Origin: Methanobacterium spitsbergense
GTDB lineage: Archaea > Methanobacteriota > Methanobacteria > Methanobacteriales > Methanobacteriaceae
Assembly (NCBI RefSeq): GCF_019931065.1
Contig: NZ_JAIOUQ010000003.1
Span: 186,001-250,000, forward strand
Length of the DNA stretch: 64,000 nt
Direction: 5' to 3'
Below, piece after piece: positions 28,565 to 38,957 of the stretch (positions are counted from its first letter, which is position 1; each line of letters opens with the position of its first letter). The translations under genes were made by a program, and so were the position numbers. Below the pieces are notes generated by a model that saw only the letters and a list, made by a program, of their open reading frames with translations, did no database searches and had not been told where the DNA came from.

Positions 28565-28891
28565 TCAGTTTGATCTGATCATAGTTAGAACCATCTTAAA
28601 TCTTTCAATTGCTTTAAGTGCATGAGGATCATTTGCAGGCATAATAATCATTTCTCCTTTTTCTACTATGTTGATATTATTAGAAATGATAATTTCTGCT
28701 TTACCATCCACTACTTGTACCATTGCATCAAATGGGGCGGTATGTTCGCTTAATCCTTCACCTTTATCAAATGCGAATATTGTAACTGTTCCTGTTTCTT
28801 TTCTAATGATCTCACGACTAACTACAGCATTTTCTTGGTAATCTATTAAATTTTCAACCTTAAATGTCTTGCCTAATAGTTCATTGGACAT
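28565..28891 (-). CDS. Cupin-domain protein
   Basis: 108 residues forming a single cupin barrel: motif 1 is degenerate (GEGLSEHTAPFDAMVQVVDGKAEI) and motif 2 is IIMPANDPHALKAIERFKMVL. The metal-binding His set is partly kept (His in SEHTAP and in PHAL). Related small cupins in methanogens act as binding proteins or isomerases; the role here is unknown. GAGGTG is 6 nt before ATG 28891. It follows the DUF6448 gene by about 20 bp, probably in one operon. Confidence 0.82.
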   Translation of the reverse strand: MSNELLGKTFKVENLIDYQENAVVSREIIRKETGTVTIFAFDKGEGLSEHTAPFDAMVQVVDGKAEIIISNNINIVEKGEMIIMPANDPHALKAIERFKMVLTMIRSN

Positions 28892-28912
28892 TATATACAC
28901 CTCAACTAATAT

Positions 28913-29434
28913 TTATGGATTAAAATTCTGATTTGTTTTCTCTATATGATTGTACAATTCATGTGAGAATCGAATAAATTCAAGCATGGCGGTTATATAA
29001 TCTCTTGCAGCATCAACATCATTGAGATCATATTCCTTCTTGGACATCATATCTTCAAACCGATTTTCAAACGATTCTTCAATTAAATTCATTAAAAATT
29101 CTTCTAATACAGTTTTATCCCCTATTTCAATTGTTTCTTCTGCCTTGTTGATCACAGGCCCCCAGTTTAGACTAGAATGTTTTATTCCATTGTAAGATTT
29201 TCCATTCCCCAACATATGCAATCTAATCGCAGTTTCAAAAAACCAGTAGTCAGCAACTTCAGCTGCTTCGCCACTGAGCTCTCTTACAATAACCACTCTA
29301 TCAAAAGCATCTCTTAACTCTCTTTCATATTCCTTTTTTATATAGGGAATTACATAATTTATGTTTTCCATTTCTAATGCGAGTTCAGCGGCTGTTACAA
29401 CCGGCCCATCCATTGTATCACAAAGCGGTGCCAT
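28913..29434 (-). CDS. DUF6448 family protein
   Basis: 173 residues, mostly helical. It begins MAPLCDTMDGPVVTAAELAL, a highly characteristic start of this family, and has DVDAARDYITAMLEFIRFSH near the end. The acidic and His residues (CDTMDGP, ADYWFFETAIRLH) could bind a metal. No established function. It is first in a two-gene unit with the cupin. A GAGGG site lies before ATG. Confidence 0.75.
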   Translation of the reverse strand: MAPLCDTMDGPVVTAAELALEMENINYVIPYIKKEYERELRDAFDRVVIVRELSGEAAEVADYWFFETAIRLHMLGNGKSYNGIKHSSLNWGPVINKAEETIEIGDKTVLEEFLMNLIEESFENRFEDMMSKKEYDLNDVDAARDYITAMLEFIRFSHELYNHIEKTNQNFNP

Positions 29435-29669
29435 GATTAATATCCCTCATACTTGTTTAGTACAATATACCCTTATCATTCCATGAAAAAAATAATTTTT
29501 TTCTAACCAATATCTAATTTATATTTAAGTTTCTTTCAAAATATAGAATTTTTGGTTCATACAGCAAAAATGATGATATTCCTAATTTGAAGGATAATAA
29601 TGACATTCATATTTTTAGTTAAAGCATAAAAATATAAATCCATAGTAATATATTATAAATGGTGATTTT

Positions 29670-29951
29670 ATGGAAAAGAAGACAGAAGAGCTAATGAAAA
29701 AGTGTGAAAATCTAGATGATACAACAGTTATGGGTTCATGTCAAGTACTTTTGGATATGATGAAGGAAAAAAATGTGAAACTAGAGGATGACCCAGAGCA
29801 AACATATCTTGGAATGGCTGAAAACCTATCTCCTAAAGATCTTTCTAAAGTACTTGAAATGGCACTAAAAGTCAGAGAAAGCGGAGCAATAAAAGATGTT
29901 GAGCTTAAAAATGCTGCAAGTAGGATAATACGAGCAATAGAAATGAGTTAA
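29670..29951 (+). CDS. Small acidic helical protein, paralogue A
   Basis: 93 residues, about half charged, no membrane segment. Not a family I recognise. It is clearly homologous along its length to the next gene: both share E-L-M-x-K-C-E, LDxMxEK, ED-P-x-Q-x-Y-x-x-MAEN, KVLEMALK and a C-terminal RIIRAIE or RLIRTLE. GGTGATTTT precedes ATG. The two Cys (residues 12 and 24) are conserved in both copies. Function unknown. Confidence 0.7.
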   Translation: MEKKTEELMKKCENLDDTTVMGSCQVLLDMMKEKNVKLEDDPEQTYLGMAENLSPKDLSKVLEMALKVRESGAIKDVELKNAASRIIRAIEMS

Positions 29952-30120
29952 AATTATTTTCTATAATTTTTAGTTTTAAATCTTACTTTAATTATTTTTT
30001 TAAATACCTTTAAAAGTCTGTTAATTCATGTGAATTGCATATCAACGTTAGAATAATTTCTGTTTTTATTTCACTAAAATATAAATTCTCTGAAAAACAA
30101 TTATATATTAGGTGTTCATA

Positions 30121-30408
30121 ATGGATGATAAAAAAACCAAAGAACTTATGGCTAAATGTGAAACTATGAAGGATGATCCAGCTTTAATGAAAGAATGTAA
30201 AATGATGTTGGATACAATGGCTGAAAAAAAGGTTGAATTAGAAGACAACCCTAACCAGGACTACACCAACATGGCAGAAAATATTTCTGCAGATGATGTT
30301 CCTAAAGTACTGGAAATGGCGCTTAAAATAGCTAAAAGTGGAAAAATTAAGGATCCAGAAATAAAAATAGCAGCAGAGAGACTTATTAGAACCTTAGAAC
30401 CCCTTTAA
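30121..30408 (+). CDS. Small acidic helical protein, paralogue B
   Basis: 95 residues, tandem paralogue of the gene at 29670 with roughly half the residues identical by eye. The conserved Cys pair, the EDNPNQDYTNMAEN block and the KVLEMALK helix are retained. ATG 30121 has AGGTG six nt upstream; an in-frame GTG at 30112 would add three residues. Each copy has its own promoter-length spacer (about 160 bp), so they may be expressed separately. Confidence 0.7.
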   Translation: MDDKKTKELMAKCETMKDDPALMKECKMMLDTMAEKKVELEDNPNQDYTNMAENISADDVPKVLEMALKIAKSGKIKDPEIKIAAERLIRTLEPL

Positions 30409-30420
30409 AAAACTACTGGT

Positions 30421-31077
30421 TTAAAATTTCTTTCTCCCAATTTTTTTTATATCAAAAATTGCTGTTTCAGCTACAGCCATAACTGCCATTACACCTGCCT
30501 GAACAGGATCTGTAACAACAAGATCCGCCTTTTCAGTTACACTTCCAGGCATATTGAGACTTATAACAATCACATCGTGTTCAGTTTTTATTTTTTCAAT
30601 ACAAGTGGTTATTCTCCCCCCCATAAGAGACCCAGCTAAAACTAGAGCGCCAATTCTTGGAAGTCTCCCTACTGCTGAAACTGCTTCTGCAAGTTCGTGT
30701 TCTCCAACTAACGGTATGGTATCTACGCTTATCCTTTCGCCCCTGATGTTATGACGGTCTGCCTCAGTTATGGCACCTTGTGCAACTTGTGCTACCTGAG
30801 CTCCACCACCTATAATTATTATTCTCTTTCCATATATCTCACTCAGAGAACGGTGGGTTTCAACTTTATCAACATTTCCATGGGTACGAATGTTTTTTGC
30901 AAGGGTTTCTATATCATCCACATCTTCCAATTCCATATAAACAGATGCAGATTCATCTTTTTCTATGAAAAGGTGAGTATATGAAATATTTATCCCACAT
31001 TTAGCCATCATATCCGTTATATCTCGCAACACTCCAGGTTTATTGTGGGCTTTGATGGTTATTGCATCCTCTTTCAT
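30421..31077 (-). CDS. ACT-domain protein with DUF5612 C-terminal domain
   Basis: 218 residues. An N-terminal ACT domain ([31 protein letters not shown]) precedes a Rossmann-like domain ([51 protein letters not shown]) known as DUF5612 in methanogens. It is probably an amino-acid-responsive regulator or enzyme; no assigned activity. AAAGGAG precedes ATG. It is convergent with paralogue B, with 12 bp between stops. Confidence 0.8.
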   Translation of the reverse strand: MKEDAITIKAHNKPGVLRDITDMMAKCGINISYTHLFIEKDESASVYMELEDVDDIETLAKNIRTHGNVDKVETHRSLSEIYGKRIIIIGGGAQVAQVAQGAITEADRHNIRGERISVDTIPLVGEHELAEAVSAVGRLPRIGALVLAGSLMGGRITTCIEKIKTEHDVIVISLNMPGSVTEKADLVVTDPVQAGVMAVMAVAETAIFDIKKIGRKKF

Positions 31078-31135
31078 AGTATCTCCTTTACAATTAATTG
31101 TTATTTATATTTAAGTTAGCTTCTATTTAATTAAA

Positions 31136-31621
31136 TTATTCTTTATTCGCTACATTTGAGCCATATCCTGATATTTTACCTGTTAATTCTTTTACTTCAA
31201 CTCTAATTAATGTTAGATTGTTGAGAGTAGTTTCTGAATATTCAAAATTTGCATTTTTGGAATATTTGGCCATTATAATGTCTAGGGCTTCTTTTTTCTT
31301 TTTTGAATCTTCTATAAAATATGCATATCCACATCCAACAACACTTTTGTATTTCATTCCCCATTTACAGGGATTTTGGTCTTTCACAAGCTCAATATCT
31401 ATCTCAACACCAAATGAAACCCTATTGTTAACTTTTAAGATTTCTATCTTTTTTCCTTCATTTGAAGAGTGGAGATATAAAGTCTGATTTTTGTATCCAA
31501 AGTTCATGGGTACTATGTAAGGATTGTTATTACTTGATAACGCCACTATGCAATGATCTGCTTCTTGTAATATTGCTTCAATCATATTTTTATTCTTTAT
31601 TTCCTTTTCCTTTCTTCTCAT
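31136..31621 (-). CDS. Pyridoxamine-5'-phosphate-oxidase-like flavin-binding protein
   Basis: 161 residues with the split-barrel pattern of the NimA/PNPOx-like group: EADHCIVALSSNNNPYIVPMNFGY, LYLHSSNEGKKIEILKVNNRVSFGVE, and WGMKYKSVVGCGYAYFIED. The family binds FMN, or F420 in some archaea, and reduces small substrates. The substrate is not predictable. A GGAAG run touches the ATG with no spacing, so the exact start is uncertain; Met13 is the alternative. Confidence 0.8.
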   Translation of the reverse strand: MRRKEKEIKNKNMIEAILQEADHCIVALSSNNNPYIVPMNFGYKNQTLYLHSSNEGKKIEILKVNNRVSFGVEIDIELVKDQNPCKWGMKYKSVVGCGYAYFIEDSKKKKEALDIIMAKYSKNANFEYSETTLNNLTLIRVEVKELTGKISGYGSNVANKE

Positions 31622-31878
31622 CTTCCAATCCTCGATCTATTATACTCTATAATCAGTTTTCTATAAAATAAATTATTGCAAGATTTATTTTTACTAAATC
31701 ATCATAACATATATTAATTATGCAGAATTAAGATGTAATAGAATGGAATTGAGAAATTATAATAATTATTAATAATTTATTGTTTTAAATAATATGAATC
31801 GAAAAACACTTCAAATTCAGCAGGAACTGAATTGAGTTATTATTAAGTTAAAAGAGTGAAAATAAAGGAGATATATGA

Positions 31879-32257
31879 ATGATCAAAAAGATAGTTCTTG
31901 CAGGAATATGGGTTACTGATCAGGATATTGCACGTGAATTCTACATTGAAAAACTTGGTTTTGAAGTTCAAATGGATACCGTAATGAAAAATGGTTACAG
32001 ATGGCTTGAAGTTGTACCTCCCGGTGCAGATACGGCTTTAACAATAGCTAAACCATATTTAGGTCAAAAAGATGTATCTGTAGGTGTTTTTTCATATAGT
32101 ACTTGGCTGTGATGACATAATAACTACATGCAAAGAATTAAAATCAAAAGGAGTAAAATTTATTGAAGAGCCCAGTATTCAAGAATGGGGAATGATGCAA
32201 GCGCTATTTGAAGACCCTGATGGAAATGTTTTCGTACTTGTGGAGAGGGATGATTAA
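31879..32257 (+). pseudogene. VOC (glyoxalase-like) protein gene split by a +1 frameshift at T6
   Basis: GGAG lies 8 nt before ATG 31879. The frame encodes a VOC half (VLAGIWVTDQDIAREFYIEKLGFEVQ) but ends at TGA 32110. Moving to the next frame after the T6 run at 32087-32092 restores the second half (IVLGCDDIITTCKELKSKGV, ALFEDPDGNVFVLVERDD) to TAA at 32257. A T5 run would join both into a normal protein of about 125 residues. It is either a recent mutation, a base-call error or slippage. The Rieske gene follows in the same direction. Confidence 0.8.
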
Positions 32258-32283
32258 ATTTTATAACCTTAGGAGGTTGAAAA

Positions 32284-32637
32284 ATGGTTGAATTTGTTGA
32301 GGTTGCATTGGTGGATGAATTAGATGATGGCAACATGCTGATGTCAAATATTAATGGACAAGAAATACTTGTTGCAAGGGTTGGAGATAATTATTATGGT
32401 GCGGATAACCGTTGCCCACATATGGGAGGTAATCTTTCAGGAGGGAAACTTGAAGGAACAATTGTAACTTGTCCAAGACATCACAGCCAGTTTGACTTGA
32501 CTGATGGCCATGTAATACGCTGGACAGATTGGACTGGACTTAAATTAACTGCTGCTAAAATATTCAAGTCCCCACGCCCTCTTAAAACTCATCAAGTCAA
32601 GATAAAAGAAGATAAAATATGGGTAATGATAGATTAA
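32284..32637 (+). CDS. Rieske [2Fe-2S] ferredoxin
   Basis: 117 residues. Cluster ligands C44-x-H46 (CPHMGGNLSGG) and C63-x2-H66 (CPRHHSQFDL) form a complete Rieske centre. The protein is soluble with no membrane anchor, so it is a dioxygenase-type ferredoxin or redox sensor. GGAGG precedes ATG. It lies 26 bp after the VOC gene and probably in its operon. The PadR regulator downstream on the opposite strand may be related, but this is not shown. Confidence 0.93.
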   Translation: MVEFVEVALVDELDDGNMLMSNINGQEILVARVGDNYYGADNRCPHMGGNLSGGKLEGTIVTCPRHHSQFDLTDGHVIRWTDWTGLKLTAAKIFKSPRPLKTHQVKIKEDKIWVMID

Positions 32638-32657
32638 ATCAATTAATAATTTGTATA

Positions 32658-32960
32658 TTATGATTTCTTACAAAAATCAGCCATTTCATTCATATCATAA
32701 AAAATCCGGCAGAAATATTTACATGCAGTTATTAATTCCAATTCACCTTCAGTAGTTAATGAATAAATTTTATTGTTATCTGTCTTAATTAAACCTGTAT
32801 TTTTCAATTCTTTTAATGCAGGATAAATGGTACCTGGACTGGGTTTAGATCCCCTTCTTATTTCCAATTCTCTACCAATTTGAGCCCCATTCATGCTTTC
32901 TCTGTTGAGAATCCATAGTATGAGATAAGATAAATATCCCTTCATTTCGCAGCAAGCCAT
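32658..32960 (-). CDS. PadR-family transcriptional regulator
   Basis: 100 residues. The winged helix is evident: YLSYLILWILNRESMNGAQIGREL, then RRGSKPSPGTIYPALKELKNTGLI and YSLTTEGELEL. Members bind promoter palindromes and respond to small molecules or metals. The N-terminal ACCEMKG and a later Cys could make it thiol-responsive, which is a guess. It is convergent with the Rieske gene. Confidence 0.88.
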   Translation of the reverse strand: MACCEMKGYLSYLILWILNRESMNGAQIGRELEIRRGSKPSPGTIYPALKELKNTGLIKTDNNKIYSLTTEGELELITACKYFCRIFYDMNEMADFCKKS

Positions 32961-33141
32961 ATGGACTGTATTGGATGTCCAACTAATTAACTTTATGTTT
33001 TTTATTGCATAACCGATATTATACTAAATAAATATTAGAATTAAGAATTCGAAAAAAGTAAATCCATGATTAGATAATTTCAGATGAAATATTAAATTGA
33101 TAAATTCATTTATTAATTTTAGCGGATTTTTAATATTTTTT

Positions 33142-33459
33142 TTAGAGGGTATTATTATTTCTTAGGGTTACAGAAGAATTATTTAATAAAGTACCTTGAT
33201 ATCCTAAATTAGATGTTAGGGAATAGGATTCATCGGGGCCAGAAGTGCTGAGTACATCCAATACTCCTTCTTAGTTGTTTGTAAATGCAGATATTGCATT
33301 GTTCACAGATGTTACTTCAGTTACATTATGGCCCATTGGATTTTGAAATGAAACAGCCAATGCATCGAAATTATCAGGATTTAATGAACTAAAAGACGAT
33401 ATTAAAGCAACTACTATTAAAATGAATATGATCCCCAAAATCTCAATATCATATCTCAT
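33142..33459 (-). pseudogene. Small membrane protein gene interrupted by an in-frame TAA
   Basis: ATG 33459 has GGGAG six nt upstream. The first 62 codons encode a basic head, one membrane helix (ILGIIFILIVVALISSF) and an external part. Codon 63 is TAA (33273-33271). Beyond it, the same frame stays open for 42 codons of matching composition (EGVLDVLSTSGPDESYSLTS, ending RNNNTL) to a final TAA at 33144-33142, followed by T8-type DNA on the transcribed sense. The stop thus looks like a point mutation in a 105-residue gene. Family unknown. Confidence 0.55.
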
Positions 33460-33872
33460 AAACAACTCCCATAATACTATGGTAATAATCACATATGAGA
33501 TTTATTATTGTTATGAAACAGAGCAAAATTACTTCTCTTTTTTTGAAAGTGGGAAATATTTAAAAGGAAAATACTTTTATTATTTTCAAGATTTAAATTT
33601 TATTGAAAGCCAAAATAATTTTAATTTACAATTCTATTCATTTTTTTTAAGGTTATAATTGTAATTCTTTCATTAATATGTAAACAAAGTAAGAATTTAT
33701 CAGGAATAAATCAACGAAAAAGGATTCAATATTATGAATAAGTTAAAAATAAGATTAAATACTGTAATTAGGGATATTATAGAGTTTTTTCATCGAATAT
33801 CCAATATTTTCATTGTTTCTTACTATATTCCATGTTTTAAGAAACATTATTTTATATAAATGAAAAATTTAT
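33460..33872. other. Intergenic region upstream of the TetR promoter, 413 bp
   Basis: Very AT-rich. It holds the minus-strand promoter of the small membrane gene and otherwise little. The only open frame of note is 33734-33859 on the plus strand (41 codons, MNKLKIRLNTVIRDII...), with a weak AGGATT site too far from its ATG. I do not call it a gene. Confidence 0.4.
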
Positions 33873-33888
33873 ACTAACGAACGTTAGT
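33873..33888. promoter_or_regulatory. TetR operator copy 1
   Basis: ACTAACGAACGTTAGT: 7-bp arms around an AA centre. It abuts the upstream side of the TATA box of the TetR gene. The same 16 bp recurs exactly at 33915-33930. Perfect duplication of a palindrome beside a TetR gene is the classic autoregulatory arrangement. Confidence 0.85.
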
Positions 33889-33897
33889 TTTATATAC
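33888..33897 (+). promoter_or_regulatory. TATA box of the TetR gene and downstream operon
   Basis: TTTTATATAC lies between the two operator palindromes. Transcription would start near 33918-33922, inside operator copy 2. Binding of the repressor would therefore block both TBP/TFB and the polymerase start. Confidence 0.75.
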
Positions 33898-33914
33898 TAT
33901 GTCACCAAACTGTA

Positions 33915-33930
33915 ACTAACGAACGTTAGT
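33915..33930. promoter_or_regulatory. TetR operator copy 2
   Basis: Exact second copy of ACTAACGAACGTTAGT, 42 bp centre to centre from copy 1 (four helical turns, so both lie on the same DNA face). It ends right at the AAGGAG ribosome site. Confidence 0.85.
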
Positions 33931-33945
33931 AAGGAGATGAAAATT

Positions 33946-34596
<651 letters not shown>

Positions 34597-34737
34597 CATC
34601 CTCTTTAATAAATAAAAATGGAAAAATATAATAAAATCAACCAAATGAACTACTTTTATAATACATTATATATTTAACCCAAATAATTTGTAAATAATTT
34701 TTAATTAAAAACTAATTAACGAAAGAAAGGTTCAAAA

Positions 34738-36105
34738 ATGTATGTCTCTAAAATGGAAATTACTCCAAAAAAAAAGGGAATTGAAAATAATGGAGTAGAT
34801 TCAAAATTAAAATTTAAGATAAATACAAAGGGAGAAAATCCAGATAAAATTATTCGTAAAGTTATGTTAATGGGTTATAATGGTGCAAACAACACAGGCT
34901 CTGAAACCAGACTTATATCCATAATTGAAGATGTTAGGAAAGTTTTAGGTCCAGATGTACAGATTACCATTCCTACATTAAATGAAGAGAATCTTCGCAG
35001 ATATATTAAAGAAGATTCCAATTTAAATATAGCCCCTATACCCTCAATCTTTTTTTTTGCCATTAGAACGCTTGTTAAAGAGCAAGATCTTGTTCTGCTA
35101 GTTGAAGGAAGTTGTTATATGGACACTTGGACATCTGCACTTCTTTGGGCTTTTTTATGGACAACAAAATGTGCAAATTCTTTCAATATACCATGTATAG
35201 CTTATGCTGTAGATGCAGGAGATTTGTCAGTTTTTAATAAGTTTTTAGTGAAAAGAGAAGCAATTAAAACCGATCTTATAATTACCAGAACATCATATGC
35301 AGCAGACAAATTACTAAAAATGGGTGTAACCGCACCAATTAAACATACTGCAGACAGTGCATTTACATTCCAAACAGAACCTGAAGATTACAATACAATT
35401 AAAAAAAATTGGAACATTGAAACATCCTCAGAAACTACAGATGATATTGTTGGAATAGCAGTTATTGACTTCAATCTTTGGCCAGTTGTAATAAGACCAT
35501 GGGGCCGCAAGGAAAATCTTTATAAATGGCCATACTACTTTTCTAGATCCCCAAAAAGAATATTGGCAAGTAAAGATTTAGCTTACAAATGGGCAGCAGA
35601 AGCAGATAGAATAATTGAAACACATCGAAAGAACATTGCATTTATTTGTATGGAAGAACTTGACGAACCTCTAGCCAAGAATATTGTTAATAATATGAGA
35701 CATCCTAAAAATGCAAGAATATTTTCATCAAGCGAATTCAATGCATCCCAAATGACAGAAATACTGAGGAATGTTGATTTTCTTGTTACATCCCGTTATC
35801 ATGCCGCTGTTTTGTCCCTTGAAGCACGCATTCCTCAGATTGCAGTTGGGCATGATCCACGTCTTAAGGGATTATACAAAGACCTTGAATTGGACGAAGA
35901 TTATCTCATAGATTATATCTCGGAAAGAAATTCCATAAATATCTGGAATCATTTAAGTAATTCTATTGATGAGCTCATTAAAAATCCAAGAAAAAACTAT
36001 GATAAAATAAATAAAGGTTTCGTAGAACATTTAGCTAAATCAAAGAAAAATCGCGTAATACTCAAGGAATTTCTGGAGAAAAAAGGTTGGGATGTGGAAA
36101 GTTGA
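34738..36105 (+). CDS. Polysaccharide pyruvyl transferase family protein
   Basis: 455 residues. After a 40-residue charged head comes the family fold: [22 protein letters not shown] (N-terminal glycine-rich loop), [14 protein letters not shown], and the C-terminal [37 protein letters not shown], matching the conserved H-x-x-I-x-S segment of PF04230. Family members add pyruvate to sugars or, in some branches, act as glycan-modifying enzymes. It overlaps the next gene by 19 bp, so both are made together. It is possibly a cell-surface modification step. Confidence 0.82.
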   Translation: MYVSKMEITPKKKGIENNGVDSKLKFKINTKGENPDKIIRKVMLMGYNGANNTGSETRLISIIEDVRKVLGPDVQITIPTLNEENLRRYIKEDSNLNIAPIPSIFFFAIRTLVKEQDLVLLVEGSCYMDTWTSALLWAFLWTTKCANSFNIPCIAYAVDAGDLSVFNKFLVKREAIKTDLIITRTSYAADKLLKMGVTAPIKHTADSAFTFQTEPEDYNTIKKNWNIETSSETTDDIVGIAVIDFNLWPVVIRPWGRKENLYKWPYYFSRSPKRILASKDLAYKWAAEADRIIETHRKNIAFICMEELDEPLAKNIVNNMRHPKNARIFSSSEFNASQMTEILRNVDFLVTSRYHAAVLSLEARIPQIAVGHDPRLKGLYKDLELDEDYLIDYISERNSINIWNHLSNSIDELIKNPRKNYDKINKGFVEHLAKSKKNRVILKEFLEKKGWDVES

Positions 36106-38957
36106 AGAATGTTGTTTTTCTAACTGGAGCAACTGGTTTTCTGGGCACACAAATTGCTATAAGACTAATAAAAAACCAAAATGTCAACATAGCAGTTTTA
36201 ATTAGAGGAAAAGACTATGATACTGCCTACAGACATCTTTCCCGTGCATGGTGGGAATGGCCAGAATTAATGGAAGAAATTCAGGGGCTAAAAAAATTTA
36301 ATGAAAACGATTCACATGAAAGTAAAATATATTTAGTCAAAGGGGATATCTCAGAGGAAAAGCTTGGATTAGGCCCAGACGAATATAATTTTTTATTACA
36401 TAATGTTACCCATATAATCCATACTGCAGCAGATCTACGATTAAACATTCCATTAGATGATCTTAGGAAGGTTAATGTACAAGGAACTTTGAATCTCCTT
36501 GATCTTGCTTCGGATATTAATAAAGACCATAAAATTGAGCGGTTCTCTCATTTATCTACAGCTTACGTTGCTGGAGGTCAAAAAAATCTAATAGCCGAAG
36601 ATACCATTACAGATGAATACGGATTCTTAAGTAACTATGAAAGAAGTAAGTATGAAGGGGAATTAGAAGTAAAAAATTCTGGTCTTCCCATATCAATATT
36701 CCGACCTGGAATGGTTATTGGTGATTCTAAATCTGGATATATTAAGACTTTCAATACTATTTATGTTCTTATACGCCTCTATCTTAATAAGCAATTGCAA
36801 TTAATACCTGTTTCAAAGGAGTCTAAACTTAATATTGTTCCTGTAGATTATGTTGCTGAATCTGTTGTGGAATTAACATTTAATCAAAATACAGAAGGTA
36901 AGATATTCCATCTTACAGCTCCTTACATTTCCCTACCTACTGTAGAAGATTTTCTAGATTTTGTTCATGATTGGGCCTTAAATAATATGAATTTAAGAAT
37001 TCCTAAACCAATTTTTCTTCCTATTTCCAATTTGATCCCAAAAATTTCTGTTTTGCTAAAATACTTTGGTAAAAATTCTAATAGTCTCAGTAGAACACTG
37101 AAAGAACTTGCACCCTATATGAACGAAGATAGAGAATTTTCAAGGGACAATACAAGAAAATTTATTGGACAATATACTTTACAATGGGAAAAATTTTTAC
37201 CAACAATACTCAATTATGCGGTTTATAATGGTTTTTTTCATAGATCTGAACGAACAGTACACGAACAAGTTTTATTTAGATTAAGAAGTAAAAGTAGACC
37301 TGTTCAATACTATGATATTGTTAATGGAAAATTTCTCGAAAGAAAAAACTCAGATGTAAGAAAGGATATTTTAAGAAGTGTAAAATCACTTAAAAATCTC
37401 GGTATTAGTCGAGGCGATAAAGTAGCTATCGTAGGATGTAATTCAGCCAGATATCTTGTATTAGATGTTTCTATTGGATTATTAGGTGCTGTAAGTGTTC
37501 CCCTCTACTACACTAGCCCAGTAAATGAAATCAATGAAATAATAAAGGATTGTGGAGCAAAAATAATTTTTGTTGGTACTCCAGATTTATTAAACCATTT
37601 AAATGAGTTAGAATTAGAAAATCACGTAATATCATTCTGCAGCGATAATATTAAAGTCCCAACTAATATTTTATCCTGGAAAGAATTTATTGGAAATGAT
37701 GATGAAAAAAAATTCAGTGAAATAGTTGCACCCGTAGATTTTGATGATATTGCAACTATAAGATATACATCGGGAACAACCGGAGATCCATCGGGAGTTT
37801 CATTCACCCATGGAAATTTGAGATGGATGGCTGAGTACATAGCTTCAATGCCTCCGTGGGCCGATAGAAATCATGATGTTTCCTATCTTTCATTCTTACC
37901 AATGAATCATGTAGTTGAAGGTATTTTAGGAACGTATGCCCCATATTATGCTCCTGCTCCTCTGAAACTCTATTTTTTAGAAGATTTTAAAGATCTTGAA
38001 ATCAGTTTACCGCGAGTTAGGCCAACCATATTTTTTTCGGTGCCTAGATTCTATGAAAAGATTTGGTCAAAAATCCTGCAAAGTAGGGTTGGGAATATGT
38101 ATCTTAATGCTAACGAAGGAATGATAAAGGAGATATTACGCCGAATATTGAAAAGATCCATGCTTAAACATGCTGGTCTTGATGCATGTGCCCAGTTAAT
38201 AGTAGGTTCTGCCCCTGTAAGTACAGAGCTACTAGATAGTTTCAACGAGTTAGGTATTCAAATCTATAATGCTTACGGTTTAACAGAAGCACCTCTTGTA
38301 ACCATCAATAAACTTGGATCAAACAGAATAGGCACTGTTGGAGAACCTCTACCAAACACGAATGTTAAAATAAATAATGATGGTGAAGTAATTGTGCAAG
38401 GCCCCCAAGTAACCTCAGGTTACTTCAATAATAAAAATCGTAACAACTTATTACTCCAAAATAACTGGCTTCTTACCGGTGATTATGGTTATTTAACATC
38501 TGATGGGAGTTTAGTGATTACTGGAAGAAAGAAAGAATTAATAGTCAATTCATACGGGAAAAGTATTAGCCCACTAAAAATTGAAGGGATGTTAAAGCAT
38601 ATACATGGTGTATCAGAAGTTATGGTAGTTGGTGATGAAAAACCGTACTGCATTGCTATGATATGGATTGATGAAAATATTGATCAAGAAAAAATGGCCA
38701 TTGCAATGAAGGATGTAAATTCGAAACTATCAAATCCCGAGAAAATAAAACGCGGGGTAATACTTAAAAATGATCTATCAATAGAAAATGGTGATCTCAC
38801 CGCTAACTTGAAGTTAAAAAGGGAAAACATTTTAAAACGTCACAAATATCTTGTAAGTATAATTTATGATGATAAATGTGCTGAAAAACTATCAAAAGAA
38901 TTAACCCATATAAAAGTCCTCTACTTTGGATGGGAAGGTAAAAACAATGAGTATTAA
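36087..38957 (+). CDS. Fusion of thioester-reductase-like SDR domain and long-chain acyl-CoA-synthetase-like domain
   Basis: 956 residues. Residues 8-380 are an NAD(P)-dependent SDR of the acyl/thioester reductase type: TGATGFLG (13-20), HLSTAYV with S157, and Y184-x3-K188, then IFRPGMVIG. Residues about 390-956 are an adenylate-forming enzyme: [10 protein letters not shown] (561-570), [36 protein letters not shown], and near the end [12 protein letters not shown], the tail typical of long-chain acyl-CoA synthetases. No carrier-protein domain is visible. Predicted: activate a carboxylic acid, then reduce it to aldehyde. It starts at TTG 36087 (GGAG 8 nt before) or TTG 36102, overlapping the previous gene. 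Confidence 0.88.
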   Translation: MGCGKLKNVVFLTGATGFLGTQIAIRLIKNQNVNIAVLIRGKDYDTAYRHLSRAWWEWPELMEEIQGLKKFNENDSHESKIYLVKGDISEEKLGLGPDEYNFLLHNVTHIIHTAADLRLNIPLDDLRKVNVQGTLNLLDLASDINKDHKIERFSHLSTAYVAGGQKNLIAEDTITDEYGFLSNYERSKYEGELEVKNSGLPISIFRPGMVIGDSKSGYIKTFNTIYVLIRLYLNKQLQLIPVSKESKLNIVPVDYVAESVVELTFNQNTEGKIFHLTAPYISLPTVEDFLDFVHDWALNNMNLRIPKPIFLPISNLIPKISVLLKYFGKNSNSLSRTLKELAPYMNEDREFSRDNTRKFIGQYTLQWEKFLPTILNYAVYNGFFHRSERTVHEQVLFRLRSKSRPVQYYDIVNGKFLERKNSDVRKDILRSVKSLKNLGISRGDKVAIVGCNSARYLVLDVSIGLLGAVSVPLYYTSPVNEINEIIKDCGAKIIFVGTPDLLNHLNELELENHVISFCSDNIKVPTNILSWKEFIGNDDEKKFSEIVAPVDFDDIATIRYTSGTTGDPSGVSFTHGNLRWMAEYIASMPPWADRNHDVSYLSFLPMNHVVEGILGTYAPYYAPAPLKLYFLEDFKDLEISLPRVRPTIFFSVPRFYEKIWSKILQSRVGNMYLNANEGMIKEILRRILKRSMLKHAGLDACAQLIVGSAPVSTELLDSFNELGIQIYNAYGLTEAPLVTINKLGSNRIGTVGEPLPNTNVKINNDGEVIVQGPQVTSGYFNNKNRNNLLLQNNWLLTGDYGYLTSDGSLVITGRKKELIVNSYGKSISPLKIEGMLKHIHGVSEVMVVGDEKPYCIAMIWIDENIDQEKMAIAMKDVNSKLSNPEKIKRGVILKNDLSIENGDLTANLKLKRENILKRHKYLVSIIYDDKCAEKLSKELTHIKVLYFGWEGKNNEY

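Noticed and set aside
31861..32637. VOC-Rieske pair as a ring-cleaving dioxygenase system
   Set aside because: No oxygenase alpha subunit is present, the VOC gene is broken, and the organism is a strict anaerobe; a soluble Rieske protein alone does not support this.
33734..33859. 41-codon plus-strand frame upstream of the TetR promoter
   Set aside because: Weak ribosome site at wrong distance, no recognisable motif, and it lies in promoter-type AT-rich DNA.
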